The position numbers were made by a program, and so were the translations under genes. 41,169 nt of DNA from DATKWS01 sp035529435 (lineage in GTDB: Bacteria > Krumholzibacteriota > Krumholzibacteriia > Krumholzibacteriales > Krumholzibacteriaceae), in NCBI GenBank assembly GCA_035529435.1, contig DATKWS010000258.1, forward strand, positions 1 through 41,169. The letters run 5' to 3'. This document shows, in pieces, positions 34,669 through 41,112 of this stretch. Every line of letters starts with the position of its first letter. Position 1 is the first letter of the stretch. A model generated the notes under the pieces. That model had not been told where the DNA came from, made no database searches, and was given only the letters and a program-made list of their open reading frames with translations.

Positions 34669-35578
34669 GTCTCCCTCCTATCCCGGCATCGACCTGGGCG
34701 TCGTACGGTCTGAAGTAGGGAGCGGAATTGCACTCGAGAAAATAGTACTCACCGCTCGATTCATCTTGCTGGAGATCGATGCCGGAGAAGATCATGCCGA
34801 AGGTTTTCGCCGCGCGGACGAGCTCCTTCTCCAATTCACGCGGGATATCGATCCGTTTCATGAACTCGAGGCTCTCGCTCGCGTCGACTCCCCATTTCTT
34901 TCGTGGAAGCTCGCACGCCACGATACATTCTTCCCCGAGCACGAACGCCCTGATGCTCGCCCCCGGAATGAATTCCTGGTAGACCGTGGGCCTCTGCCGC
35001 AGCGTCGTCCTGCTTGATTCGAGCGTGCCCGCATCCGCCATCCGGACCGGCCCCGTTACGACCGGTTTCTGTACCGCTTCCCGCTGCCCGAGGAATGTCT
35101 CGAGATCGAAGTAATTGTTCCCCGAAATGAACGGTGGAATTTTGAATCCGTTCTGCTTCAGAACACAAAACTGGTGGAGCTTGAGGTGGTGATATCCCCA
35201 CGCCCGGTATGGATTGATGACGAACTTCCGCTCGCAGAGCACGCGTATCATCGAGAGTTTGAACGAGTGTATCGCCCTGACGGTATCCATGTAGTCGTTG
35301 AAGCGCTCGTAGTATGCGATCCATTCATCCTTAGTGAAACGTTTGAGCGGCAGATTCCAAACCGATGCGAGACGCCGCAGATAGAAACCATCGAAATCGA
35401 GCAGATTCATGCCGTCGAATACGACTTCCCCATCACTGATCGTCGCCCTGACGACCGAGGGAAAGAGGCTCAGGTCGATTATCCTCGCCTCTCCACCGCG
35501 GTCCTCTATCTCGGTCTTGAGCTCCTGCACGTCGGCATCGTTATGCTGTCCGACGATTCCTATTCTTTTCTTGGGCAT
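34640..35578 (-). CDS. RimK-like ATP-grasp ligase (apparently intact)
   Basis: A 312-residue ATP-grasp protein. ATP-grasp ligases join a carboxylate to an amine or hydroxyl via an acyl phosphate; in microviridin-type graspetides they make side-chain ester or amide links. Visible are a pre-ATP-grasp Rossmann-like N-terminus (1-120), an ATP-binding Lys at 171, QEFI at 201-204 followed by R210 (RAFVLG), and the metal-binding set D268 (GIDLQ), E282 and N284 (FLECNSAP). It has a weak GGGGGATT ribosome site. It is a paralogue of the ATP-grasp gene immediately upstream. Likely peptide-modifying; the substrate is inferred. Confidence 0.8.
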   Translation of the reverse strand: MPKKRIGIVGQHNDADVQELKTEIEDRGGEARIIDLSLFPSVVRATISDGEVVFDGMNLLDFDGFYLRRLASVWNLPLKRFTKDEWIAYYERFNDYMDTVRAIHSFKLSMIRVLCERKFVINPYRAWGYHHLKLHQFCVLKQNGFKIPPFISGNNYFDLETFLGQREAVQKPVVTGPVRMADAGTLESSRTTLRQRPTVYQEFIPGASIRAFVLGEECIVACELPRKKWGVDASESLEFMKRIDIPRELEKELVRAAKTFGMIFSGIDLQQDESSGEYYFLECNSAPYFRPYDAQVDAGIGGRLADFLLERS

Positions 35579-35590
35579 AGCGAATCCCCC

Positions 35591-36580
35591 TCATGCGCGT
35601 TGCGAGCCCGCGGAGACGAGATACTCGGCCAGAGGTTCCGATATCGACAACCGGTACGTATCCTCCAGCATTGAAAATTCCGGAGACGGATCGACCTGCC
35701 GCACGATCACCGTTTCCCCATCCGATCCGCACTCCAGCTCGACCTCGGCGAACTTCGCTCCCAGTGCCCGTGCCGCCCGGCGCGCCGTCTCCTCGATGCC
35801 CGCAGGCAGCTCGGCACGTCTGACGACGTGCCCCTGCTCTTCCCCGGGCGGCAGGAAGACGGCGTTATCGAGCGCACGGTCCCCGACGATCATCACCCGG
35901 TACGCCGCGGCGTTCCGTCCACCCCGCTCGAGCCACACCTCCCGCTCTTCCCCCTTGGGAAACGTGAACACCTCCCACGTCCGGCATTCATCCAGCCGCA
36001 GGGGAACCTCGTCGACGGGCCCCATGAATTTCCCCGCGTTCTCCTGTTCGCCGTCAATTCCATCATCCCGTCGGGCTTCCGGGCCGCTGCCACCGGCGGA
36101 TCCGATGAGCGTCCCGCTTCCCGCGGGACCGGCGACAAAGGGCGGAACGGCGAATCCCTCCCGGGCGAGTGCGGCGAGATGGAACGGCATCTGGTTGCGG
36201 TGATCGTAGACCCGCGGGTGGTTTATCACCGGTACTCGATCTGCAAGTATCCAGAGCAGGTTCCGGATGAAGACGAGATTGTCTATCTCCTCCTCGGCGA
36301 ACGAGAGGTACCGTTCACGGAGCATGCCCCACAGTTCCTCGCTGTACCGAACATGGAAGAATGGATCGCGGACGTCCATCTCCTTCAGGAAAAAACAATC
36401 CATCCCGAGGAGGTCGTACCCGTCATAGACGATGCGCTCGAGGTCGATCGTCGCCCGCGTCACCCGCGGGAGATGCTGAAGATTGATGACACGGGCGTTG
36501 TGCCCGCGGTCCTCGATACGCACCTTGAGACGGTTCACGCAATCGTCGTAGTCATATCCCAGTAATCCGATAGTAACCAT
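35591..36580 (-). CDS. ATP-grasp paralogue with eroded catalytic residues
   Basis: A 329-residue paralogue of its 312-residue downstream neighbour; the N-termini match well (MVTIGLLGYD...RIEDRGHNARVINLQHLPRVTRATI). In the C-terminal half the expected metal ligands are changed: the Asp is E281, and the E-x-N pair is Q295 and D297 (VRQVDPSP). The ATP-binding lysine region is replaced by a Gly/Ser-rich low-complexity insert (about 150-185). Arg 228 (YRVMIVG) remains. It may be a non-catalytic partner that positions the peptide for the intact enzyme, or a ligase with altered chemistry. Confidence 0.7.
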   Translation of the reverse strand: MVTIGLLGYDYDDCVNRLKVRIEDRGHNARVINLQHLPRVTRATIDLERIVYDGYDLLGMDCFFLKEMDVRDPFFHVRYSEELWGMLRERYLSFAEEEIDNLVFIRNLLWILADRVPVINHPRVYDHRNQMPFHLAALAREGFAVPPFVAGPAGSGTLIGSAGGSGPEARRDDGIDGEQENAGKFMGPVDEVPLRLDECRTWEVFTFPKGEEREVWLERGGRNAAAYRVMIVGDRALDNAVFLPPGEEQGHVVRRAELPAGIEETARRAARALGAKFAEVELECGSDGETVIVRQVDPSPEFSMLEDTYRLSISEPLAEYLVSAGSQRA

Positions 36581-36619
36581 AACCTGGAAATACGGGCGAG
36601 AAGAATCAAAGATCGTTTT

Positions 36620-37270
36620 TCACTGTGCCTTCAATACCTTTTCGACGTGGTCCATGATCAGACGGCCCTGCTCCTCGAGCGGCAGCTCGCCCCTGATAAC
36701 AATACCCTGTTCCTCTTTCATCAAAGCGAGCAGCTCCCGCCGCACGGTTCCCTGAAACCGTAGGAAGGACGATTCGCGATCCGTACCGTTCAACACGTCG
36801 AGTCCGGCCTCGTAGAACGATACCTCCCGGTACCCCGTTATTCGCCCGAGGGCGACTTCCGGCGGAACATCGAGCAGGATCGTGCAATCCGGCCTGGGAG
36901 CGAATTCGAACATCCTCGAGAGCCATTCCTTGTCGAGACCGCGTGCGATGCCCTGCGCGATAATCTTGTAGATGTACCGGTCGCCGATGACCACCTTTCC
37001 CTCCTCGAGCCACGGTTCGATCATGCTCGTGAGACGGTACGAGATATCGGTACCGAGCAGGAAGGTGCGCGCCTCCGGCGGAATCACCACGCTCCCGTCC
37101 TGGATCCGCTTCAGCAGATCGCCGATGTAGAGCTTTTCGATATAGGACGAATCCTGCCACTTCGAGATGGAAACCGGAATATCCCGCCGCGCGAGATTTT
37201 CCTGCAGTAGTTTCACCTGGGTCGACTTGCCGCACCCGTCTATGCCGTCTATGACGATGAACGTTCCCAT
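36620..37270 (-). CDS. tmk: Thymidylate kinase-family protein within the peptide cluster
   Basis: A 216-residue P-loop kinase of the dTMP kinase family: P-loop GIDGCGKST (9-17), the VVIGDRYIYK motif with the DR pair, and ILLDVPPEVALGRI. The ATG at 37270 lies two bases after the radical SAM stop with no strong Shine-Dalgarno, so it depends on translation of that gene. Many tmk features are retained, so it could be the housekeeping enzyme, but its coupling inside the modification genes suggests a recruited phosphotransferase. The symbol reflects family, not proven role. Confidence 0.75.
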   Translation of the reverse strand: MGTFIVIDGIDGCGKSTQVKLLQENLARRDIPVSISKWQDSSYIEKLYIGDLLKRIQDGSVVIPPEARTFLLGTDISYRLTSMIEPWLEEGKVVIGDRYIYKIIAQGIARGLDKEWLSRMFEFAPRPDCTILLDVPPEVALGRITGYREVSFYEAGLDVLNGTDRESSFLRFQGTVRRELLALMKEEQGIVIRGELPLEEQGRLIMDHVEKVLKAQ

Positions 37271-37272
37271 GA

Positions 37273-38622
37273 TCAAAATGCCGTCACGAACTCTTTCTTG
37301 CAGCCCCTGTCGAGAATCCAGTCGTAGTAGTAGAGGAGGTCCTCGCAATCACCGCACGTTCCGTATAGATCCCCGGCTCTCAGATATGCATCGGCGCGGC
37401 ATCCCCCGCCGCAGAGATACTTTGCCGGGCAGTTCCGGCACACATCGATGTCGTCGGCCGTCGTACGCCTGAAAAAATTGAACACGGGGGCATTCTCCCA
37501 TACATCCTGGAGCCGGTCCGTCCGCACGTTGCCGAGATAGAACTCCGTTTCGTTGCTGAGGAGCGAGCAGGGAACGATATCACCGTTGTGAGAGACCTGT
37601 ATGAAGTTTCTGCCCGCCCCGCACGGCAGGCAGCCGACCCGCACCCCGAGGCCCGTAACGAGCCCCTGGTTGTGCTTGCACCGTATCGTGAGATCGGCTT
37701 CACGCATCTGGATCTCCTTGCGGTACAGTTTGTGGTACGCACCGGCGATCTCCTCGGTGGTCGGGTACGCTTCGCTCTCGTGTTTTTTCGCGCGTCCCGC
37801 GATCTTGACCTTTCCGAAGGCGACCTCCTTTGCCTCCAGCCGATCCGCGAATTCGACCATCCTGTCGACATCCCCGATGTTGTGCTTGTTGATGATGTAC
37901 GCGAAGCGGAATGTGATGCCGTGCCGCCGGAGCAGCTCCACCCCGTGCATCGTCTTCTCGTAGGAGCCGTCACCCCTGTTCCAATCGTTGATCTCGGCCA
38001 CGCTCCCGTCGAGACTGACCTGGACGAGAACCTCCAGCTCCTTCATCCGGCGGGCGGTCTCCTCCGTCAGGGTGAGGAGGCTCGTGGAAAGCCCGGCCGT
38101 GATGCCGCGGGTATCGTGTATATGTTCGACGATCTCGAGCATGTCCGGTCTCACGAGTGGATCGCCGCCCGATAGCGCAATGAATTGAACCCCCATATCG
38201 ACCATCTGATCGATCACGTCGAACAGTTCTGTCTTGCCGAGCGTATCCTCCCGCGACTCGCCGGAGTCCACATAGCAGAGACGGCAGCGGGTCGCGCACG
38301 CACGGGTGACCTCGAGGAATCCGACCTTCGGTTGGGGAACACCCGAGACCTCCTCCGTTTCTCCCCCGAGCATTCCGCGCTTTTCGAGATGATCGAAAAA
38401 TGCGATGAACCGGGCGGCCGCTTCGTACGGATTGATATTGAATTCCGCGGCGATACGGTCGGCGAGCTCCTCCTCGCCGGAGACTTCATCCATGAGATCG
38501 AGTACCCGGGCGCCCGTACCGTCGGTGACGAATTTACCGCCACGATACGGATTGACGAAGAGGTGAATTCCATTCTTTGCGTGATGAATACGCTTCCGTG
38601 GCAGCGTTCGTACCTGCTTCAT
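37273..38622 (-). CDS. Radical SAM/SPASM peptide maturase with PqqD-like N-terminus
   Basis: A 449-residue enzyme. Residues about 10-88 look like a PqqD-type RiPP recognition element (HLFVNPYRGGKFVTDGTGARVLDLMDEV...LEKRGML). The radical SAM core has the cluster-binding C109-x3-C113-x2-C116 (CATRCRLC), with SGGDP at 151-155. The C-terminal SPASM region is cysteine-rich (C315, C331, C334, C352, C395, C398, C404, C408, C423, C426, C441), enough for two auxiliary iron-sulfur clusters. Such enzymes make carbon-carbon, thioether or similar cross-links in peptides. It is the main evidence that the 31-residue peptides are modified. Confidence 0.9.
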   Translation of the reverse strand: MKQVRTLPRKRIHHAKNGIHLFVNPYRGGKFVTDGTGARVLDLMDEVSGEEELADRIAAEFNINPYEAAARFIAFFDHLEKRGMLGGETEEVSGVPQPKVGFLEVTRACATRCRLCYVDSGESREDTLGKTELFDVIDQMVDMGVQFIALSGGDPLVRPDMLEIVEHIHDTRGITAGLSTSLLTLTEETARRMKELEVLVQVSLDGSVAEINDWNRGDGSYEKTMHGVELLRRHGITFRFAYIINKHNIGDVDRMVEFADRLEAKEVAFGKVKIAGRAKKHESEAYPTTEEIAGAYHKLYRKEIQMREADLTIRCKHNQGLVTGLGVRVGCLPCGAGRNFIQVSHNGDIVPCSLLSNETEFYLGNVRTDRLQDVWENAPVFNFFRRTTADDIDVCRNCPAKYLCGGGCRADAYLRAGDLYGTCGDCEDLLYYYDWILDRGCKKEFVTAF

Positions 38623-38627
38623 GACGG

Positions 38628-39389
38628 CTATCCCTCTCTCTCCGTTCCGAAGATGTTATCCGGATTCACACCGATCTCGCGGAGCGCGTACCCGGCGAAC
38701 TCCCGGGCGCGCCGCGCATGCGCGCGGGCCGTATCGGCATCGATATCCCGGAGCCCCATGACTTCCTGCAAACGCCGGTACTGTTCGCTCGGGAGCAGCC
38801 TCTCGGCTGCCTCGAGGAACGGCGCGTCACGGTTGTTTTCCGCCTCCGAGATGATCATGCCGACAGCCTTCGTCACCGCTTCGCGGGCGACGAGAACGGC
38901 ATTACGGTGGTCGCCGTTTTTCAACAGCGAGACGGCATCATCGAGCGCCGATACGGCGCCGTGGAGGCTCTCACCGATAAAGACGCGGTGGGGAATGTGC
39001 CGCTTCGATCCCTCCACCATCTCCGTGCCGACGCCGTCCCGTTCCCAGAGCACCTCGCCGCAACGGAACGCCTCAAGGGACTTGTACGAAACCATATCGA
39101 TGTAACCGTGCTCGACGAGGTACCGTGCCACCGAAACGGGGAACTTTCCCATCTCGATGGGGCGCCGCACCCCCGCCCATCCCCCGTCGAGGAAGTGATG
39201 CTCGATGACACCGTCCTCGGCGTCGGTGATGACGGCGAAGTAAAGCTTGGAATGCGCCGAGGCGATCCCCAGCGCGAGGGGCCCGGTCAGAATGACGGCC
39301 ATCGTTGCGGCGTTCTTTTTCAGCTCGGCAGCGACGGTCTCCGCCTCGCCGCGCATCGTCGCCATCAGCATATCGTCTCTCTCAGTCAT
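38628..39389 (-). CDS. Nucleotidyltransferase-like protein B (active-site residues lost)
   Basis: A 253-residue protein read from the ATG at 39389 (MTERDDMLMATM), which overlaps the upstream nucleotidyltransferase gene by eight bases. The segment AVILTGPLALGIASAHSKLYFAVI aligns with the GS...DxD motif of its neighbour (ILTGSAAWGKPNPDGDIDILLI). Here GS has become G36-P37 and both Asp positions are K48 and Y50, so nucleotidyl transfer is unlikely. The C-terminal half is helical (ALDDAVSLLKNGDHRNAVLVAREAVTKAVGMII), HEPN-like. It may act as a scaffold or regulator of the intact paralogue. Five bases separate it from the radical SAM gene. Confidence 0.65.
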   Translation of the reverse strand: MTERDDMLMATMRGEAETVAAELKKNAATMAVILTGPLALGIASAHSKLYFAVITDAEDGVIEHHFLDGGWAGVRRPIEMGKFPVSVARYLVEHGYIDMVSYKSLEAFRCGEVLWERDGVGTEMVEGSKRHIPHRVFIGESLHGAVSALDDAVSLLKNGDHRNAVLVAREAVTKAVGMIISEAENNRDAPFLEAAERLLPSEQYRRLQEVMGLRDIDADTARAHARRAREFAGYALREIGVNPDNIFGTEREG

Positions 39390-40143
39390 ATCGCACCAGA
39401 CCGGTCGATACGGATTTACCTTCGACGACCCACCGCAGGATCTCGATACTGCGATCGAGGACACGGCGGGCTTCCTCGCCTTCGATGTCCGCCGTTCCCA
39501 TCAGCGCTTCGTACTCGCCGCGCTCCCGTGCGTCGAAGCACCGCCTCACCGCCCGGTATTCGTGCTTCTCCTTGGATACCGCCGTCCGGTCCCTGGCCAA
39601 CAGGAGGGCGCGGGCGGCGATCCGGGTGATCCGCCTCGCCGCGAGAACCACCTCATGGCGTCGATTCCCGCCGAGCGCGACGGAGAGCTCATCGAGCGCG
39701 TCCTTGCAGTCCTTTATGAAGGCGCCGATCACGAATCTGCCGGGAACGGCACCGCGTGCACGGTCGACGAGCTCGTCTCCCTCTGCTTCTTTCTGGAAGA
39801 GCACCCGCCCGTTCCTCAGCTGCTCTATCATACTGCAGCTGATGCGCGTTCCGAAGGCTTTCTCGATGTTATCTTCAACGATCAGCCGCGGAATGAATCC
39901 ATGCTCGGTACGGCGCCTGACGGGACTGAACCTCGGTATCAGGTACCGGTAACAAACACCATCTCCGCCACGCGTGATGAGAAGGATATCGATATCGCCG
40001 TCGGGATTCGGCTTTCCCCACGCAGCCGATCCCGTCAGTATGGCCGCGCGTATATCGTCCCGGCCTTCGAGACCCCTGACCGAGTCCTTGGCTTCCCCGA
40101 GCAAGGTTTCGCGTAATCGCTCCTGTGTCTCGTTGTATTCCAT
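39382..40143 (-). CDS. Nucleotidyltransferase (MNT type, intact signature)
   Basis: A 253-residue protein with a complete minimal nucleotidyltransferase signature, G38-S39...D50-I-D52 (LTGSAAWGKPNPDGDIDILLI), followed by an all-helical C-terminal half (DALDELSVALGGNRRHEVVLAARRITRIAARALLL) of HEPN-like character. Such enzymes transfer AMP or other nucleotides to proteins or small molecules, and some are toxins or antitoxins. It is the first enzyme gene after the two precursor genes. The target (precursor, partner protein or small molecule) is unknown. Confidence 0.75.
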   Translation of the reverse strand: MEYNETQERLRETLLGEAKDSVRGLEGRDDIRAAILTGSAAWGKPNPDGDIDILLITRGGDGVCYRYLIPRFSPVRRRTEHGFIPRLIVEDNIEKAFGTRISCSMIEQLRNGRVLFQKEAEGDELVDRARGAVPGRFVIGAFIKDCKDALDELSVALGGNRRHEVVLAARRITRIAARALLLARDRTAVSKEKHEYRAVRRCFDARERGEYEALMGTADIEGEEARRVLDRSIEILRWVVEGKSVSTGLVRYD

Positions 40144-40163
40144 TTCGCCGTTTGAGACAAATC

Positions 40164-40208
40164 GACGGAGAAGGACGGAGGATAAGTCTCACCCCATCCT
40201 TCTCCGTC
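40164..40208. repeat. Perfect 12-bp inverted repeat after precursor gene 1
   Basis: GACGGAGAAGGA (40164-40175) pairs with 40197-40208 around a 21-nt loop, 65 bases after the precursor stop and 20 bases before the nucleotidyltransferase start. No T run follows on the minus strand, so it is more likely an mRNA-stabilising or partial-attenuating hairpin than a full terminator. Confidence 0.75.
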
Positions 40209-40272
40209 AGTGAAGGATAACTTTGAATCTTCTCATCGTGAAAATCAGTGGTCCAAGACACGCGGATCTTCA

Positions 40273-40368
40273 CTAGATGAGATAATCATCATCCGGCGGC
40301 GGTGGCGGCCACTTCTTCCACCACCAGTCATCGAGGATCGTAGGGCCCTTGTTACAGTACATTGCCAT
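40273..40368 (-). CDS. RiPP precursor peptide 1 (31 residues)
   Basis: A 31-residue peptide: MAMYCNKGPTILDDWWWK (1-18), then KWPP (19-22), then PPPDDDYLI (23-31). It shares 26 of 31 residues with the second copy 349 bases upstream. The ribosome site is extraordinary: 15 bases (40372-40386) are the exact complement of the 16S rRNA 3' end, with AGGAGG nine or ten bases before the ATG. There is no signal peptide and no double-glycine cleavage site. Candidate modified residues are C5, K7, D13/D14, W15-W17, K18 and D26-D28. It is placed directly before nucleotidyltransferase, radical SAM and ATP-grasp genes, which makes it the likely substrate. Confidence 0.85.
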   Translation of the reverse strand: MAMYCNKGPTILDDWWWKKWPPPPPDDDYLI

Positions 40369-40536
40369 CTCGGATCACCTCCTTTCCTCTCGCATAGCTT
40401 TATACAACGGCACGCACCGTGGCGCTGTCACATGCCTCCCCGCTCATGTTCCCTTCGATCGACGCGAGCAAGCACTTTCACTGAACCATGCATCCTGTTG
40501 TCACAGAATTTGATGTGATATCTTCGTTTTGCGATC

Positions 40537-40550
40537 GTCCCACGTTACAG
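40537..40550 (-). promoter_or_regulatory. Conserved leader box, copy 1
   Basis: CTGTAACGTGGGAC on the minus strand, matching copy 2 (CTGTAGCGTGGGAC) at 13 of 14 bases. Distance to the start codon is nearly the same in both modules (169 versus 172 bases), as is the distance to the -35 box (42 versus 43). Could be an RNA element or an operator; function unknown. Confidence 0.6.
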
Positions 40551-40570
40551 TTTTTTCGAACGGAATCGAC

Positions 40571-40597
40571 GGTATACGATTTTCCCCTTCTTGTCAA
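40571..40597 (-). promoter_or_regulatory. Putative promoter of precursor gene 1
   Basis: TTGACA (40592-40597) with TATACC (40571-40576) after 15 bases on the minus strand. Spacing is short of the optimum 17, so this may be weaker than the promoter of copy 2, but the -35 and its placement relative to the conserved leader box are shared. Confidence 0.45.
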
Positions 40598-40614
40598 CGA
40601 ATAATTATGAACGT

Positions 40615-40645
40615 GACAAGGGGGTACCGGCGGTACCCCCTTGTC
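40615..40645. terminator. Perfect 14-bp hairpin between the precursor genes
   Basis: GACAAGGGGGTACC (40615-40628) pairs with 40632-40645 around a 3-nt loop, 72 bases after the precursor 2 stop. The plus strand continues TTTCTGT; the minus strand continues ACGTTCATAATT without a T run. It may terminate or stabilise the precursor 2 transcript ahead of the next promoter; strand of action is uncertain. Confidence 0.5.
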
Positions 40646-40716
40646 TTTCTGTAGGGATAACCCTTGGGATCTTTAACCGCAAGAATCGTAGGAACCGGGC
40701 CTACGTTTTCTCACGA

Positions 40717-40812
40717 TTAGATGAGATAGTCATCGTCCGGCGGCGGTATCGGAATCGGTTTCCACCACCAGTCATCGAGGATCACCGGGCCTTTATGACA
40801 ATACATTGCCAT
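40717..40812 (-). CDS. RiPP precursor peptide 2 (31 residues)
   Basis: A 31-residue paralogue of precursor 1: MAMYCHKGPVILDDWWWK (1-18), PIPI (19-22), PPPDDDYLI (23-31). The five differences are at positions 6, 10, 19, 20 and 22; all C, W, D and Y residues and K7/K18 are kept. The ribosome site AAAGGAGGTGAT matches the anti-Shine-Dalgarno over 13 bases (40818-40830). It has its own TTGACA/TAAACT promoter and leader. It is the first gene of the cluster. Confidence 0.85.
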   Translation of the reverse strand: MAMYCHKGPVILDDWWWKPIPIPPPDDDYLI

Positions 40813-41016
40813 CGCGCATCACCTCCTTTCAGTCAAAAAGTTGTTCGTCGCTGGAGCTCACCCACGGCCGTGTCACACGCGCAGCGTAACGCACGGCGTA
40901 CATTCGTAACGTCCATACGGCAGCTTCTCGTTGCAACACTTTACCCGTCGGGAACGTCGTTTTTTATTTCGATTGGTTGTTTAGTCCCACGCTACAGCTA
41001 ACATGAATCGAGGTGC
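40813..41016 (-). other. Long 5' leader of precursor gene 2
   Basis: About 200 bases between promoter and start codon, the same length as in copy 1. Shared short elements in the same order are the CTGTARCGTGGGAC box, AAAGTG followed by YTTGC or TTGC, TGTGACA followed by a CACGG-containing palindrome, and the long ribosome site. The rest has diverged. No open reading frame with a good start was seen. Confidence 0.5.
40984..40997 (-). promoter_or_regulatory. Conserved leader box, copy 2
   Basis: CTGTAGCGTGGGAC on the minus strand, 172 bases before the precursor 2 start; see copy 1 at 40537-40550. Confidence 0.6.
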
Positions 41017-41045
41017 AGTTTACACGACACGGCCCGCTCTGTCAA
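41017..41045 (-). promoter_or_regulatory. Promoter of precursor gene 2 and probably of the cluster
   Basis: TTGACA (41040-41045) and TAAACT (41017-41022) separated by exactly 17 bases on the minus strand: a near-consensus housekeeping promoter, the best in this window. Confidence 0.7.
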
Positions 41046-41112
41046 CGGTAAAAATAGTACGGAAAGCGGGTCCGGTACCCATGGTTTTCCCCCCTCCCGG
41101 CGCCGGTAACAA

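Larger units (their letters stand above)
40369..40716 (-). other. Intergenic region between the two precursor genes
   Basis: Contains, in minus-strand order, the 3' region of precursor 2 with a 6-bp hairpin (CGTAGG/CCTACG, 40687-40706) and a 14-bp perfect hairpin (40615-40645). Then come a putative promoter (40571-40597), a conserved leader box (40537-40550) and the rest of a leader of about 200 nt ending in the strong ribosome site of precursor 1. No further gene was found in it. Confidence 0.7.

Noticed and set aside
33883..40143. HEPN/MNT toxin-antitoxin pair
   Set aside because: The nucleotidyltransferase and helical parts are fused in each protein, no separate HEPN protein with an RxxxxH motif is seen, and the genes are embedded among peptide-modifying enzymes.
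40372..40386. A perfect match to the 3' end of 16S rRNA on the plus strand
   Set aside because: Only 15 bases match, no other rRNA sequence adjoins, and the reverse complement is placed exactly as the ribosome binding site of precursor 1.
40687..40706. Intrinsic terminator right after precursor 2 (CGTAGG/CCTACG)
   Set aside because: The stem is only six base pairs and the minus strand continues ATTCTTGCGG, with no adequate T run.
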